Shown here piece by piece: positions 22,668-33,094 of a stretch of 64,000 nt of DNA. This DNA is from Haberlea rhodopensis. Taxonomy: Eukaryota; Streptophyta; Magnoliopsida; Lamiales; Gesneriaceae. A program made the translations under genes and the position numbers. The notes under the pieces are model-generated. The model ran no database searches. It was not told the DNA's origin and saw nothing but the letters and a program-made list of their open reading frames with translations. The stretch spans positions 248,001-312,000 of the forward strand of contig CAJQUN010000404.1 in the NCBI GenBank assembly GCA_907163345.1. Reading direction: 5' to 3'. Each line of letters opens with the position of its first letter. Position 1 is the first letter of the stretch.

Positions 22668-23324
22668 CTAAGACCACTCAGACATATACCTAATGCCTAG
22701 AGATCTAGTATGACGATCATGCTTCTGCTGTGACAGCGGCTTCGTCAATGGGTCAGATACATTATCATCTGTTGGTACTTTGCATATTTTAACATCTCCC
22801 CTTTCAACGATTTCTCGAATGAAATGGAAACGCCTAAGTATGTGCTTGGACCTTTGGTGAGATCTTGGTTCCTTAGCCAATGCGATCGCTCCATTGTTGT
22901 CACAATAGAGTTCTATCGGATCTTTAATGCTAGGCACCACTCCAAGTTCAGAAATGAACTTCCTCATCCAAACAGCTTCCTTTGCTGCATCCGAGGCAGC
23001 AATATACTCAGCTTCCGTTGTAGAATCGGCTACTGTTTCTTGCTTTGAACTCTTCCAGCTCACAGCACCTCCATTCAGGCAATACACATATCCAGATTGC
23101 GATCGAAAATCATCTTTGTCGGTTTGGAAGCTTGCATCAGTGTAACCCATTACATTGAGCTCTTCCTCACCTCCATAAATCAAGAATGTATCCTTAGTCA
23201 TTCTCAAGTACTTTAGGATATTCTTGAAAGCAATCCAGTGACCTTCACCTGGATCAACTTTATATCTGCTCGTCATGCTCAAAGCATACGATACATCGGG
23301 ACGAGTACATATCATGGCATACAT
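22668..23324 (-). pseudogene. CopC RNase H
   Basis: 218 residues. It opens with MYAMICTRPDVSYALSMTSR (the RT-RNase H linker) and continues with GYTDASFQTDKDD, SGYVYCLNGGAVSWKSSKQ and ADSTTEAEYIAASDAAKEA, then LYCDNNGAIALAKEP and a C-terminal VSDPLTKPLSQQKHDRH. All catalytic acidic residues of copia RNase H appear present. An in-frame TGA at about 23340 cuts it from the RT frame, with which it is otherwise in register. Confidence 0.9.
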
Positions 23325-23339
23325 GATAGATCCAATAGC

Positions 23340-23756
23340 TCATGCGTATGGAATCTTACTCATGCGTTGTCTCTCATCTGGTGTTGAAGGACACTGTTCC
23401 TTCGAGAGATAAATACCATGTGTCATAGGCACGAATCCTTTCTTGGATTCTTGCATGCTAAACCTTTTAAGCACCTTGTCTATGTATGTACTTTGACTTA
23501 GACCAAGAAGCCTTCTCGATCTATCTCTATAGATCTTGATTCCTAATACATAGGTGGCTTCTCCCAAGTCTTTCATCGAAAAGCAATTCCCTAGCCAAAT
23601 CTTTACAGATTGCAAGGCAGGGATATCATTTCCAATAAGAAGTATGTCATCTACATACAACACTAGGAAAATGATTACGCTCCCACTGACCTTCTTGTAG
23701 ACACAAGGTTCATCTTCATTTTTTGATAAAACCAAACTCTTTGATTGCATCATCAA
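23340..23756 (-). pseudogene. CopC RT, second half
   Basis: 138 residues covering the YVDD box (IIFLVLYVDDILLIGND), MKDLGEATYVLGIKIYRDRS and LGLSQSTYIDKVLKRFSM. It lies one frame away from the upstream pol frame, with a single frameshift near 23720-23756, and ends at the TGA before RNase H. Confidence 0.9.
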
Positions 23757-25569
23757 AACGAAGATTCCAACTCCGAGAAGCTTGCTTCAATCCATAAATG
23801 GATCGTTGTAGCTTGCATATCTTTCCAGCATCCTTTGGATCGACAAAACCCTCGGGCTGTGTCATGTACACATCCTCAAGCAGATTTCCATTAAGGAAAG
23901 CTGTTTTGACATCCATCTGCCAGATTTCATAATCATGAAATGCAGCTATTGCAAGTAAGATCCTTATGGATTTAACCATGGCCACTGGTGAAAAGGTTTC
24001 ATCATAGTCAATACCATGAATTTGTTTGAATCCTTTTGCAACCAGCCGACCTTTATAGGTTTGTACGTTACCATCCATATCGGTCTTTTTCTTGAAAATC
24101 CATTTGCACCCTATGGGTCGTACCCCTTTAGGTGGATCAACCAAAGTCCATACTTGGTTTGCATACATGGATTCCATCTCAGATTTCATGGCCTCTTGCC
24201 ATTTCTCAGAATCATTGCCCATTATAGCTTGTTGATAAGATGACGGCTCATCCTCATCAATAAGTAGTAAGTCACCTTGTTGAGTCACAAGAAATCCATA
24301 TCTCTGTGGCTCCCGGTGTACTCTTACAGACTTACGCTGGGCTTGTGTCTCTTGAGCAGGCGCTTCTTCCACAACAGCTTGCGGTGCCTGCTCTGTTTCC
24401 ATCTCAATCTCAGGTTCAGTGTTTTCTTGTGGTTGAACTTCACTAAGTTCTATTTTTCTCCCACTGGTTTTTCTAGAAATTAATTCTCTTTCAAGAAATA
24501 CACCAGTCCGAGCAACAACTACTTTGTTCTCGGTGGGATAGTAGAAATAGTATCCTTTCGTTTCCTTAGGATACCCCACAAATAAACACTTATCAGATTT
24601 GGGTCCAAGTTTGTTAGTGGCGTGACGTCTAACGAAAGCCTCACAACCCCAAATCTTCATAAAAGACATACTAGGACGCTTCCCAGTCCATATCTTATAT
24701 GGTGTCTTTTCCACTGATTTAGATGGAACACGGTTCAGTAAGAAAATCGCTGTTTCTAGAGCGTGTCCCCAAAACGATATCGGAAGATCTGCATGACTCA
24801 TCATTGATCTAACCATGTCTAACAAGGTTCGATTTCTCCTCTCGGATACACCATTCCATTGTGGAGTATACGGAGGAGTGAGTTGTGGGACTATCCCACA
24901 CTCTTTTAGATAGTCATGAAACTCTTGGCTCAAGTATTCTCCTCCTCGATCTGATCGAAGGATTTTGATACTCTTGCCAAGTTGGTTTTGTACTTCATTC
25001 TTGAAATCTTTGAACTTTTCAAAGGTTTCATGTTTATGTTTCATTAGGTACACATACCCATATCTACTGAGGTCATCAGTAAATGTAACGAAGTATTGAA
25101 AACCACCTCTAGCTTGTGTACTTATTGGTCCACATACATCACTATGTATTAGTCCCAATAAAACATTTGCCCTTTCAACATGTCCCTTGAAAGGGGCTTT
25201 AGTCATCTTGCCCATTAAACAAGATTCGCATGTTTCATATGATTCAAAATCAAATGAATCTAATACACCATCCTTATGTAGTTTAGATATGCGGTTCTCG
25301 TTTATATGGCCCAAGCGACAGTGCCAGAGATAAGTCGGATTACAATCATTATTTTTAATCCTTTTAGTATTTATGTTATAGATAGGCATATCAAGATTTA
25401 ATACATAAAGACCATTCACCATTTGTGCACTAGCATAAAACATATCATTTAAATAAATAGAACAACAATTGTCCTTTATTATAAATGAAAAACCATACTT
25501 GTCCAAACAAGAAATAGATATTATGTTTTTAGTAATAGAAGGCACAAAATAACAATCTTTCAAAATCAA
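23716..25569 (-). CDS. CopC integrase and RT first half
   Basis: 617 residues in one open frame. The order is: end of protease and linker, pre-integrase LWHCRLGHINENRI with a zinc site (CESCLMGK), the integrase core (LIHSDVCGPIS, LRSDRGGEYLS and NGVSERRNRTLLDMV giving D-D-E), the KCLFVGYPKETKGYYFY region, a spacer rich in Glu and Gln, and RT from WTLVDPPKGVRPIGCKWIFK to SIYGLKQASRSWNLRFDDA. It ends at a frameshift just before the YVDD half. It is in frame with gag-protease apart from a TGA at about 25597. Confidence 0.92.
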   Translation of the reverse strand: MILKDCYFVPSITKNIISISCLDKYGFSFIIKDNCCSIYLNDMFYASAQMVNGLYVLNLDMPIYNINTKRIKNNDCNPTYLWHCRLGHINENRISKLHKDGVLDSFDFESYETCESCLMGKMTKAPFKGHVERANVLLGLIHSDVCGPISTQARGGFQYFVTFTDDLSRYGYVYLMKHKHETFEKFKDFKNEVQNQLGKSIKILRSDRGGEYLSQEFHDYLKECGIVPQLTPPYTPQWNGVSERRNRTLLDMVRSMMSHADLPISFWGHALETAIFLLNRVPSKSVEKTPYKIWTGKRPSMSFMKIWGCEAFVRRHATNKLGPKSDKCLFVGYPKETKGYYFYYPTENKVVVARTGVFLERELISRKTSGRKIELSEVQPQENTEPEIEMETEQAPQAVVEEAPAQETQAQRKSVRVHREPQRYGFLVTQQGDLLLIDEDEPSSYQQAIMGNDSEKWQEAMKSEMESMYANQVWTLVDPPKGVRPIGCKWIFKKKTDMDGNVQTYKGRLVAKGFKQIHGIDYDETFSPVAMVKSIRILLAIAAFHDYEIWQMDVKTAFLNGNLLEDVYMTQPEGFVDPKDAGKICKLQRSIYGLKQASRSWNLRFDDAIKEFGFIKK

Positions 25570-25602
25570 TGATAAACCAGAAGGTAAAGCTAAATGATAA
25601 TC

Positions 25603-26247
25603 TCATATAGCTAATGCAGCAACTCTTGCTCCATTTCCAACTCGGAGATCAACTTCACCTTTCGCCAATGTCCTACTCCTTTTGAGATCCTGCACATTTA
25701 CACAAATGTGAGATCCACATCCAGTATCTAATACCCATGATGAAGAAGTAGATAAATTGACTTCTATAACAAAAATACCTGAAGCGGAAGTCACACTTCC
25801 TTTCTTTAGATCCTCCAGATATACTTTGCAGTTTCTTTTCCAATGGCCGGTCTCACCGCAATGGAAACAGTTCCCTTCCTTTGCTATCCCTCCCTTTGGC
25901 TTCAGTGCATAAGACTTTGGCTTAGATTTAGCAAAGACTTTCTTTGCTTTCTTGTTGCCTTTAGCTTTGGCCCTTCCTTTGCCCTTATTCACAATAAGAA
26001 CTTTTGTGGCCTTAGTCTTCTTTGTATTTGCTTCATATGTTCTCAACATACCAAGCAATTGTGGTAGAGTCTTTTCCATGTCAGTCATATTGCAATTTAC
26101 TACAAATTGACTGAAGCTCTCAGGCAACGATTGCAAGATCACATCGGTGGCCAACTCTTGGTCCAATGGAAAACCTAGCTTGTCCAGATTCTCAATGTAC
26201 CCAATCATCTTGAGCACATGAGTTCCAACTAGGCTTCCTTCTACCAT
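25603..26247 (-). pseudogene. CopC gag C-terminus and protease start
   Basis: 214 residues. Gag continues (IGYIENLDKLGFPLDQELAT), followed by a Lys/Ala-rich stretch, the CCHC knuckle CFHCGETGHWKRNC, and the protease start WVLDTGCGSHICVN with D-T-G. It is bounded by an in-frame TAG at about 26250 (upstream) and a TGA at about 25597 (downstream), both in register with the neighbouring frames. The upstream stop fits a CAG-to-TAG change. Confidence 0.88.
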
Positions 26248-26253
26248 CCTGCA

Positions 26254-26631
26254 CTAGAATAACGCTTTAGAGACGTCATACCTCTCTTGTCTAGCTTGCT
26301 GTTGGTACAACTGCTTTAAGTGTTCGATCATATCGAACGCCTCCATTTCCTCATGTTGCTTCTGAAGCTCAGAGTTCATGGTGGCAAGCATGAGGCACCC
26401 AACATCAAGTGCGTCACTCTGATGCTTCTTGTAAGCATCTTTTTCAGCTCTTGTAGCTGTTAGGGGAGGTTCCTCAGCGGGCAAGGGTTCCTCTAGGACA
26501 TATTGTTTCTTTTCTTGTTTGAGGACTATCCTCAAGTTCCTATGCCAGTCTAGGAAATTCGTCCCATTTAATTTGTCCTTCTCAAGGACCGATCGCAGTG
26601 ATAAAGTGCTAGTAACGTTGTTAGTTGCCAT
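26254..26631 (-). pseudogene. CopC gag N-terminus
   Basis: 125 residues beginning MATNNVTSTLSLRSVLEKDK with LNGTNFLDWHRNLRIVLKQE, the typical opening of plant copia gag. The start at 26631 is well supported by this motif. It ends at a premature TAG in the middle of a helix that continues in the next frame segment. Confidence 0.9.
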
Positions 26632-28422
26632 GGATATCTACAATATAAATATGCAAAATAAGTTTATGATTTAAATCATTTAACATGGTCTTATATTAAA
26701 TGATACTCCCACTATTTTGTTTGAAAAAATATCAACCCTCGAAACCTTTAGTGGGCCAAGATCCATATTTCGCCTAATCTTGAGTTAGCTTTGGCTACTC
26801 GCCCAAGACTCGGTTATTTAGGTAGACAACACTTTGTCAATTACATCACATTTAATTCTTGGATAGTTGGACGAACAACACTTTGTTCAATTCATCAAAT
26901 GAATTATAATCCAACCCATGCCTCTAGGTTCCCAATCCTATTGAGATAACCTAGTTAAGTCGTACCCAATTAAAGTATAACGGATATCACTTTTATCCTT
27001 TCGCGCCTTACTAAGATTGCCACGGTGCTTTGCTTTGGCAAACCCACACATGTACAATCGAAGTATTGACGAGTACTTTTAATTTTGGAAGGCATCTAAA
27101 ACTTAATATTTTAGAGGGATTTATTGATCTCATGATTAATTTGATAATTTAAAATATGTCCACTACATATAGTTGTATACATATCTACATATATGTGTAA
27201 TACTATTATCAAACTAAAACATAAGATAAATCATGCATCAACATACATAATTAAACGTGACATGGTTATAGCCCCTACTAATGATTTTCTCAAGCCAATG
27301 AGAAAATCCTATGAGTCAACCTAAGGTAACTTCACAAGCACCTTCCTTTGGCTCCAATTTGTGAATGGCCTCCTCATCCCGGCACGATGCTCCATCTTCA
27401 TTGATCATCATCAATAAAATAAACTACACTATTTACAAGATATAGAATTCCTCAATTCACATTCGAGGGGAACATAGGGGAGGGATTACATTTAGAATGA
27501 AATAGAGAAGGGCACGACACGCAGGTCGTATTATAAATTACAAACATCCACAAATCTTATCTAATAGGTCAAAGGGCTATAACCACGCACCATTCTCAAA
27601 CAACACATAAAGCATGCATTAACATTTAATTAATTAAATTCTAAACATTTTAAATTTAATTCTAATTAAAACTGTAAAATAGAATTTTGAAAAATTATCG
27701 TACGCTCGGGACATCACATGCCACGAACTTAAGCGACTTAAAATGAACCAAGATTGTTTTCGAAAAACCTAGCCACAAGGTTGGACCATGCATGGGCCAA
27801 GGGTTCAAAACCCTAGCCCATGACTCGGCCGTCACCCACGTGACCATGCGGCGCAGCTAGTTTATCGAACCGTGGGTCCTAACCCTAATCCCTTCGCGGC
27901 GGCCGTCTTTATGTCTATCGAGCCAAAAGGTTCCAAACCTAGCCATGAGTCACGGTCCCAACCATGTTCGATCCATGAGCGGTGGCGGCTTGACCATCTC
28001 AAGCCACGAGTTTCAAAAACCCTAGCCGTCATGCGGTCTCACACGCCATATTGCATGAACCCTTGAACCATGTTCGGACCATCATGTGCCAATTAGGACT
28101 TTATCGAGCCAAAAGGGTTCTAAACCCTAATTGGTGCGGCGGCTCGGCCCACGCTCAAGACAAGGGTCCGAACCCTAGCTCCTAAGCGGCGGCCGAGAGT
28201 AAAGGATTGTAGTGGCCGAACCTTTGAGCCACTTTTCGATTTTGCGCATTCGTGTATCGTATACAATTATTCGCCAATTATATCAAATATAATTATACGA
28301 TGATTTTCACAAACTCAATTTAATCATATCATATATGATTATATACAATTTTAAATAGCATGCAATATTAATTCTAATATGATTAAACTATTTAACCACA
28401 TAAATCCGATATGAGCCTTGAA
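26632..28422 (-). other. CopC long untranslated leader
   Basis: Nearly 1.8 kb between the primer binding site and gag, with no open frame of note. 27680-28250 holds repeated short phrases of the type AACCCTAGCC and GGTTCGAACC with CGGCGGCC. Such leaders carry packaging and dimerisation signals in retroelements, but no such element can be pinned down here. Confidence 0.6.
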
Positions 28423-28438
28423 CCTGGCTCTGATACCA
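28423..28438 (-). promoter_or_regulatory. CopC primer binding site (tRNA-iMet)
   Basis: TGGTATCAGAGCCAGG on the minus strand, one base from the 5' LTR. An extended match to the tRNA-iMet 3' end is typical of copia. Confidence 0.95.
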
Positions 28439-28439
28439 C

Positions 28440-29894
28440 TGTAAGTAATCAATGAGCATACAACGCAGCGGAATAAAATTGTATTGATTACTAACCAGCA
28501 GATCTATACATAGGATTCATATCGGATAAAGGAATTACAAGTGTCTCAGCGTGTTTGAAGCAGATTCCACGGAGCAGCACGTCCAACGAACTCCGAGTCA
28601 CAAACGAAAGTTTTCACCTTCGTCTCTACGGTATCCACACGATCAAATCGGGTGAAGGGATATTCAAGAATAAGTTGCTAGACTTATTCTCGAATCAAAA
28701 CCGAACAACGACGACCAAGCAAAACCTCAAAACCACCACACGATCGGCGGCGGCGGTGAAGCTCGTGAGTCTCGCGGCCGAGAGGCTTATAGAGTTAGGT
28801 TTTGTGTTATGAAGTCTTAATTCTAATTAAACCCCTTGCAATCATATTTTATATGATTAATTAAAGGCTTTCATAAAGCCTCATGGGCTTAAGCCCATGA
28901 TTAATTAATCATTATGATTATTAATTAAGACTCCTCTTAATTATTTAATTCATCCCATGAATTTAATTTCCCTTCTTGATTTAATCTTTTGTGCGACCCG
29001 ATAGGATCTTGTAATGTTGGTAGTGACATAAAATCTCATTTTATGTCGCAAGCAAGGAGCGGTGTCTAGCAACACATCGAGGCTACCCAAATTACAAGAA
29101 TGTCAATGACTCGACATAACCTTTAGAACTTGTGATAATATTAACCATGTAACTTAATCCCTTTGTCCTTTGTGTTTAGATTGAACACGAGTCATGAAAT
29201 AGTCATACTCGTATATCCAATCTTTATTTCTTGATCCCCAAGTAGAACTAGAATAAACGAATAAGCTCGATATCTCATATCGACTCATTCGAGCATGGCC
29301 ATGCATTTTAGTTCTCATTTGATCAAGGGCCAAACACATCTCCTGTTATATAGGAGGGACAAATCCTATCTCGATCAGTCAACATCCCTCTACATAATTC
29401 GTAGTGTATCCAATAGTCGCCTTTATAGTATACCCTGTTACGGGTAATGTTTGACGATATCAAGATACATAACTCCTTATGTTGGGATCTCTGATGATCA
29501 CAAGTCGTAAGGATTACATACATTATTATCACTATGAGAATTGCATATGACGATCATATAACTATCCATGTTGCAATCTCATGGTGGGTCTGTCCAGTAC
29601 ATCGTTCTCTAACATGTACCCATATGTTGATTTGATATCTCATATCATTGAACAATTCATCGATCAACATATACTAGTCTCTACGTATTATCATTATCCC
29701 AATTCATGATAATACTTGACTAGGGACATCTTTAAGAATAATACAATATTATTCTAAGGACATTAACATATATATTAATTCACAATGCACAGTTAAAAGA
29801 ATAATATATAATAATGAATTGCCATTCATAAAACCATAAACATTGTATGTCTTAAACAATCATCTAATGACTTGTCTTAGGGCATATCCCAACA
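28440..29894 (-). mobile_element. CopC 5' LTR
   Basis: 1455 bp, same termini as the 3' LTR. It is followed by the AAAGC duplicate and then the Gyp1 leader. Confidence 0.96.
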
Positions 29895-30002
29895 AAAGCA
29901 TGTCAGTATAACATCATATCATGAGTCATAACAGGCTTTCAACGTATTAGGTAACTCCCTAATACCTTCCTCTACCCTTGTTCACCTCGTTCTCGAACCA
30001 CT

Positions 30003-30014
30003 GCTCTGATACCA
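30003..30014 (-). promoter_or_regulatory. Gyp1 primer binding site (tRNA-iMet)
   Basis: TGGTATCAGAGC on the minus strand, four bases from the LTR. It was separated from gag by the CopC insertion; 29895-30002 is the rest of the Gyp1 leader. Confidence 0.93.
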
Positions 30015-30539
30015 CTAATGTAGGGTCCGCGTTACTTAATCCATTATGTATCAGTTCATTTATACATATGTGAGTTAGAATTAAGTAAAACATACACCTG
30101 ATTAAGAGTTTAGTTATGTAGGTTGTTACAAGTTGACATAACTATGTCAAAACTACACATCATATATACATAGCAACAACCTAAACCAAAAACTCCTAAG
30201 CAGTGGTTCAGCTCGCAGCGGAATACACTCACAATCCCGTCCTCCCACGTCTATAAGTCCCTACAAAAACAATCACACAACATGAGTATAGATACAAAAC
30301 CATCCCAGTGCGATATCAATACAAAACATAAACGATAAAGCACTATAAACATCAAATGTGATTGTCATGTATCATGCATCATCAAATGCAATTATGTCAT
30401 GACATGCCTCATCTCATCATCCTGTTATAACCAGACCAATATGATATGCCTATCTCAGCTCAATATGTCAGTGGAACCTCATCACATCTTCATATGAGCA
30501 GCCCATATCATACTACCGTCCTCACATGTTATAACAGCC

Positions 30540-30690
30540 AGAGCATATACCCAACTGGCGTATATCTCTCATGCCAAAGCATATGCCTATAGTGGCAACA
30601 ATCCCAGCCAAAGCATATGCCCAACACTGGCATATCTATCGTGGCACCGATCTCAGCCAAAGCATATACGACATATCTATCGTGTCATCC
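30540..30690 (-). repeat. Gyp1 LTR minisatellite, copy 2
   Basis: Same CATATG-rich units as 15170-15325, slightly shorter. Confidence 0.65.
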
Positions 30691-30784
30691 ATCTCAATCA
30701 TATAAATCTCATGAATGCATATGCATATGATACCACTAATCATATGATAACATGCTCACATCATCATCACAACAATATCATATA

Positions 30785-30804
30785 CTCGTACGTCAAAACG
30801 TACC
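30785..30804 (-). promoter_or_regulatory. GTACGT inverted repeat, Gyp1 5' LTR
   Basis: Minus-strand GGTACGT, spacer TTTG, then ACGTACGAG, followed by TATATGATATTG, a possible TATA-like stretch. The offset from the LTR 5' end is about 1110 bp. Confidence 0.55.
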
Positions 30805-30965
30805 TATTCTGCGACAAAAACGATATAAATTAGACGTCAATGTCTAACAGCCTCGTTGCCCCGTCCCCTGTGATGATGCTACAACAATACCAACAATATA
30901 TCATGTTATCATAGGCATTAAAATCAAATTCTACAAAAATATAACATTTTTGAAATTTCTGACCC

Positions 30966-31200
30966 TGGCGATCGATCGCTATATTTCACCGATCGATCGC
31001 CATACTGTTCTGCCCTCTCGCGATCGATGGCCACTACCTCGCGATCGATCACAAAAATGTACTGTTTCTCGCGATCGATCGCCACATTTTCACCGATCGA
31101 TCGCCACATGATTTAACCGCCTTATATTTTTGCTCTGTTTTGGCGATCGATCGGCACAAAGCTAGCGATCGATCGGCACAAAGCTATCGATCGATCGTCG
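30966..31200. repeat. GCGATCGATCGC array, Gyp1 5' LTR
   Basis: About nine copies. The last part repeats a 22-bp unit (palindrome plus GGCACAAAGCTA) that occurs once in the sister LTR and twice here. Confidence 0.88.
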
Positions 31201-31915
31201 ATGTCCAGAAAAATCAGAACATGGCGATTTTGAGCTTATCTTCATGGTGTAATTCCTACAACTCAAAATTCCACATTTAAACATGTTTCATGCAATCTCT
31301 AATAACATATAAACATGTTTCTCTCATCATACAACTCATTTATTTGCATGATAACAAGTTTCAATTCAAAGCATACAAAATAGTAACCACATGCTTCAAC
31401 TTTCCATCAACTCAATTCATATGCATCATATGCTATCCAATTCTTACCAAGAAAGGATGAAGTCACTTCACTTAGCTTCTTATCTTGATTACCAAGTGAA
31501 ATCCAAGCAAAAGATGGAAAAACAAGCAAGGGTTTGGAGAGGAGCTTGTGTAGAGATTTGTAGGTGTGTTTTGGTGTTGTATGTTTTTAAAATCAGCTTA
31601 TGCTTTCATATACACTCCTTCACCTCAACACCAAATTCACATGTAATTCCCTTCAAACTCATGGTAAATGTATATGGAATGCAACTCAATGTATGCTAAA
31701 TGTACACTAAAGTTATATTCCACTATACATGTATTTTCATATTAAATCCATCAATCATATGTTTATGTCATGAACTCATTGCTTTGATTCTCACATGTAT
31801 TTTATGCTTTGCCCTTACTCGGTTCAATCCGAATCCGAGTCCATATCATACTGTAATTAATCGTAATTACACCATAAACATATAACACATGTATACGTCA
31901 GATCGAGGCATGACA

Positions 31916-32520
31916 TGTTATGTAGTGCAAAATTTAAGCCAATTCATGCATGAATCCAAGATATCTCACATGGAGGCTGCTACAACAGTACTGAGATATT
32001 TGAAAGCCACTCTAGGTTTGCGAGTGTTATTATTTTCGAAAGGTTCTATGAAGCTTAATGCGTGTTTTTTATTCAAATTGGTGAGCCTATGTCAAGAAGA
32101 TCAGTGACAGGATATTGCAAAAAGTTGGCAGAATCCTTGATATCATTGAAAACCAAGAAGCAAAACACCGTATCTCATTCATATGCAGAGGCGAAATACA
32201 AGGCCATAGCCAGTACCACATGCGAAACAATTTGGATCATCGGAATTTTGAGTGATCTGGGAATGCATTTATCACAACCTGTATCATTGTTTTGTGACAA
32301 CAAGGCATCACTCATATATCAGCAAACCCGATGTTTCATTAGCTAACAAAACACATTGATATAGATTGTCATTTGATCAGGGATAAATTCAAGAAAAGAT
32401 GATCAAAACTTCACACTTTTCAACAAACGAGCAACCCGCGGATATCTTCACCAAAGCACTTGGGAAGAACCAACATATTTATTTATTATCCAAGCTTGGA
32501 ATCATAAATGTGTACAAAGT
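31916..32520 (+). pseudogene. CopA RNase H
   Basis: CopA resumes after Gyp1 with SQFMHESKISHMEAATTVLR and YLKATLGLRVLLF. A frameshift near 32065 follows, then SRRSVTGYCKKLAESLISLK, the acidic block SHSYAEAKYKAIASTTCE and SLFCDNKASLIYQ. After a stop near 32345 the end is readable as PADIFTKALGKNQHIYLLSK. The usual AEAEY is changed to AEAKY, which would remove one conserved acidic residue. It reads directly into the polypurine tract. Confidence 0.87.
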
Positions 32521-32523
32521 TGA

Positions 32524-32539
32524 GGGGGGGGGGGGGGGG
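32524..32539 (+). promoter_or_regulatory. CopA polypurine tract, poly-G
   Basis: A run of about 16 G directly before the 3' LTR, in the polypurine tract position. The duplicate block has a longer run (19 G, then GGTGGTGG), suggesting slippage. Confidence 0.75.
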
Positions 32540-32716
32540 TATTAAGAAATGTACTTTATGTTTTCTAGAAGGAGTATTCTGGTAGATAGCGTTATTAGCT
32601 TTAAGAGGTTAGATGCAAATGTATATATATTACTTCTTTTTTATTCATTGTACATAACTTGATACTTATATAAATGAATTCTCTCGTTTCTCCTATTTTG
32701 TGCTCTGTTTTTGACA
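32540..32716 (+). mobile_element. CopA 3' LTR
   Basis: 177 bp, starts TATTAAGAAATG and ends TTTTTGACA, followed by AATAG, matching the duplicate before the 5' LTR. Confidence 0.9.
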
Positions 32717-33094
32717 AATAGTAAGTGTTGTAAAGGTTCTTGAAAGGGATTTGGCTACAAAAAGACTTCAAAACAAAATTTTTTCTTCACTTCAGCCGTA
32801 GTAGCCAAGAATTCTGTGTATTAGCCAAAAATGCAATAAAGCCTATTTATTTTGCGAAGTAATTTGTTAGTATTTGTTTCTCTAAACTTGTAAGAGGGAC
32901 TATCATTTTTACTTATCTGTTTTGTTTACTCCAAATGATATGATTATATCGATAATTAATACTGTGATATATAATAATTATCGATAAAAATAATAGTATT
33001 TTTTCTTGTTTTTTGTTTTTTGTTTTTTTAGAGTTGAAACCAAATATTTTTTTGAAAGCGCACTTCAAGCAAACATGGACGATGACGAAAGATT

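Larger units (their letters stand above)
21189..29894 (-). mobile_element. CopC: Ty1/copia element, nearly intact
   Basis: 8.7 kb with LTRs of 1464 bp (21189-22652) and 1455 bp (28440-29894) and the perfect duplicate AAAGC at 21184-21188 and 29895-29899. The primer binding site is at 28423-28438 and the polypurine tract at 22653-22667. Gag, protease, integrase, RT and RNase H are all present, in the copia order. By eye, the coding frame is interrupted by three in-frame stops and one frameshift. The LTRs differ by an 8-bp and a 1-bp indel and a few substitutions. This is the youngest layer of the left stack. Confidence 0.97.
14649..31915 (-). mobile_element. Gyp1: Ty3/gypsy chromodomain element, split by CopC
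   Basis: LTRs of 1880 bp (14649-16528) and 1897 bp (30019-31915) are flanked by perfect TGTTA duplicates (14644-14648 and 31916-31920). The primer binding site is at 30003-30014 and the polypurine tract at 16529-16543. Internal order on the minus strand is gag with two knuckles, protease, RT, RNase H, integrase, chromodomain. That places it with plant chromoviruses, most like the Tekay/Del group by its SMLRKYxPDPxHVL-type tail. CopC inserted at 21184-21188, between the primer site and gag. Without CopC, Gyp1 is about 8.6 kb. Several frameshifts disable it. Confidence 0.95.
30019..31915 (-). mobile_element. Gyp1 5' LTR
   Basis: 1897 bp, 17 bp longer than the sister LTR. The main cause is an extra 22-bp unit in the GATCGATC array; a 7-bp loss in the minisatellite partly offsets it. 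Confidence 0.93.
6934..32716 (+). mobile_element. CopA: old Ty1/copia element, split twice
   Basis: The outermost element of the left half. Short LTRs (162 and 177 bp) begin TATTAAG and end ACA, so the termini are TA..CA instead of TG..CA. The TSD AATAG lies at 6929-6933 and 32717-32721. A primer binding site (TGGTATCAAAG) follows the 5' LTR and a poly-G polypurine tract precedes the 3' LTR. CopB entered at 8391 and Gyp1 at 14648. Joining the outer parts leaves about 3.2 kb, in which most of integrase and the front of RT are deleted. Gag, the CCHC knuckle, a protease fragment, the integrase N-terminus, the RT C-terminus and RNase H can still be followed in order. Confidence 0.92.
32490..33094 (+). 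repeat. CopA 3' end plus flank, second copy of the duplicated block
   Basis: Matches 4708-5327 throughout: pol tail, G tract, LTR, AATAG and about 370 bp of flank. It is the original position, since it is continuous with CopA RNase H. The flank ends in a possible exon-like frame, LFESALQANMDDDERF, that is not recognised. Confidence 0.85.
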
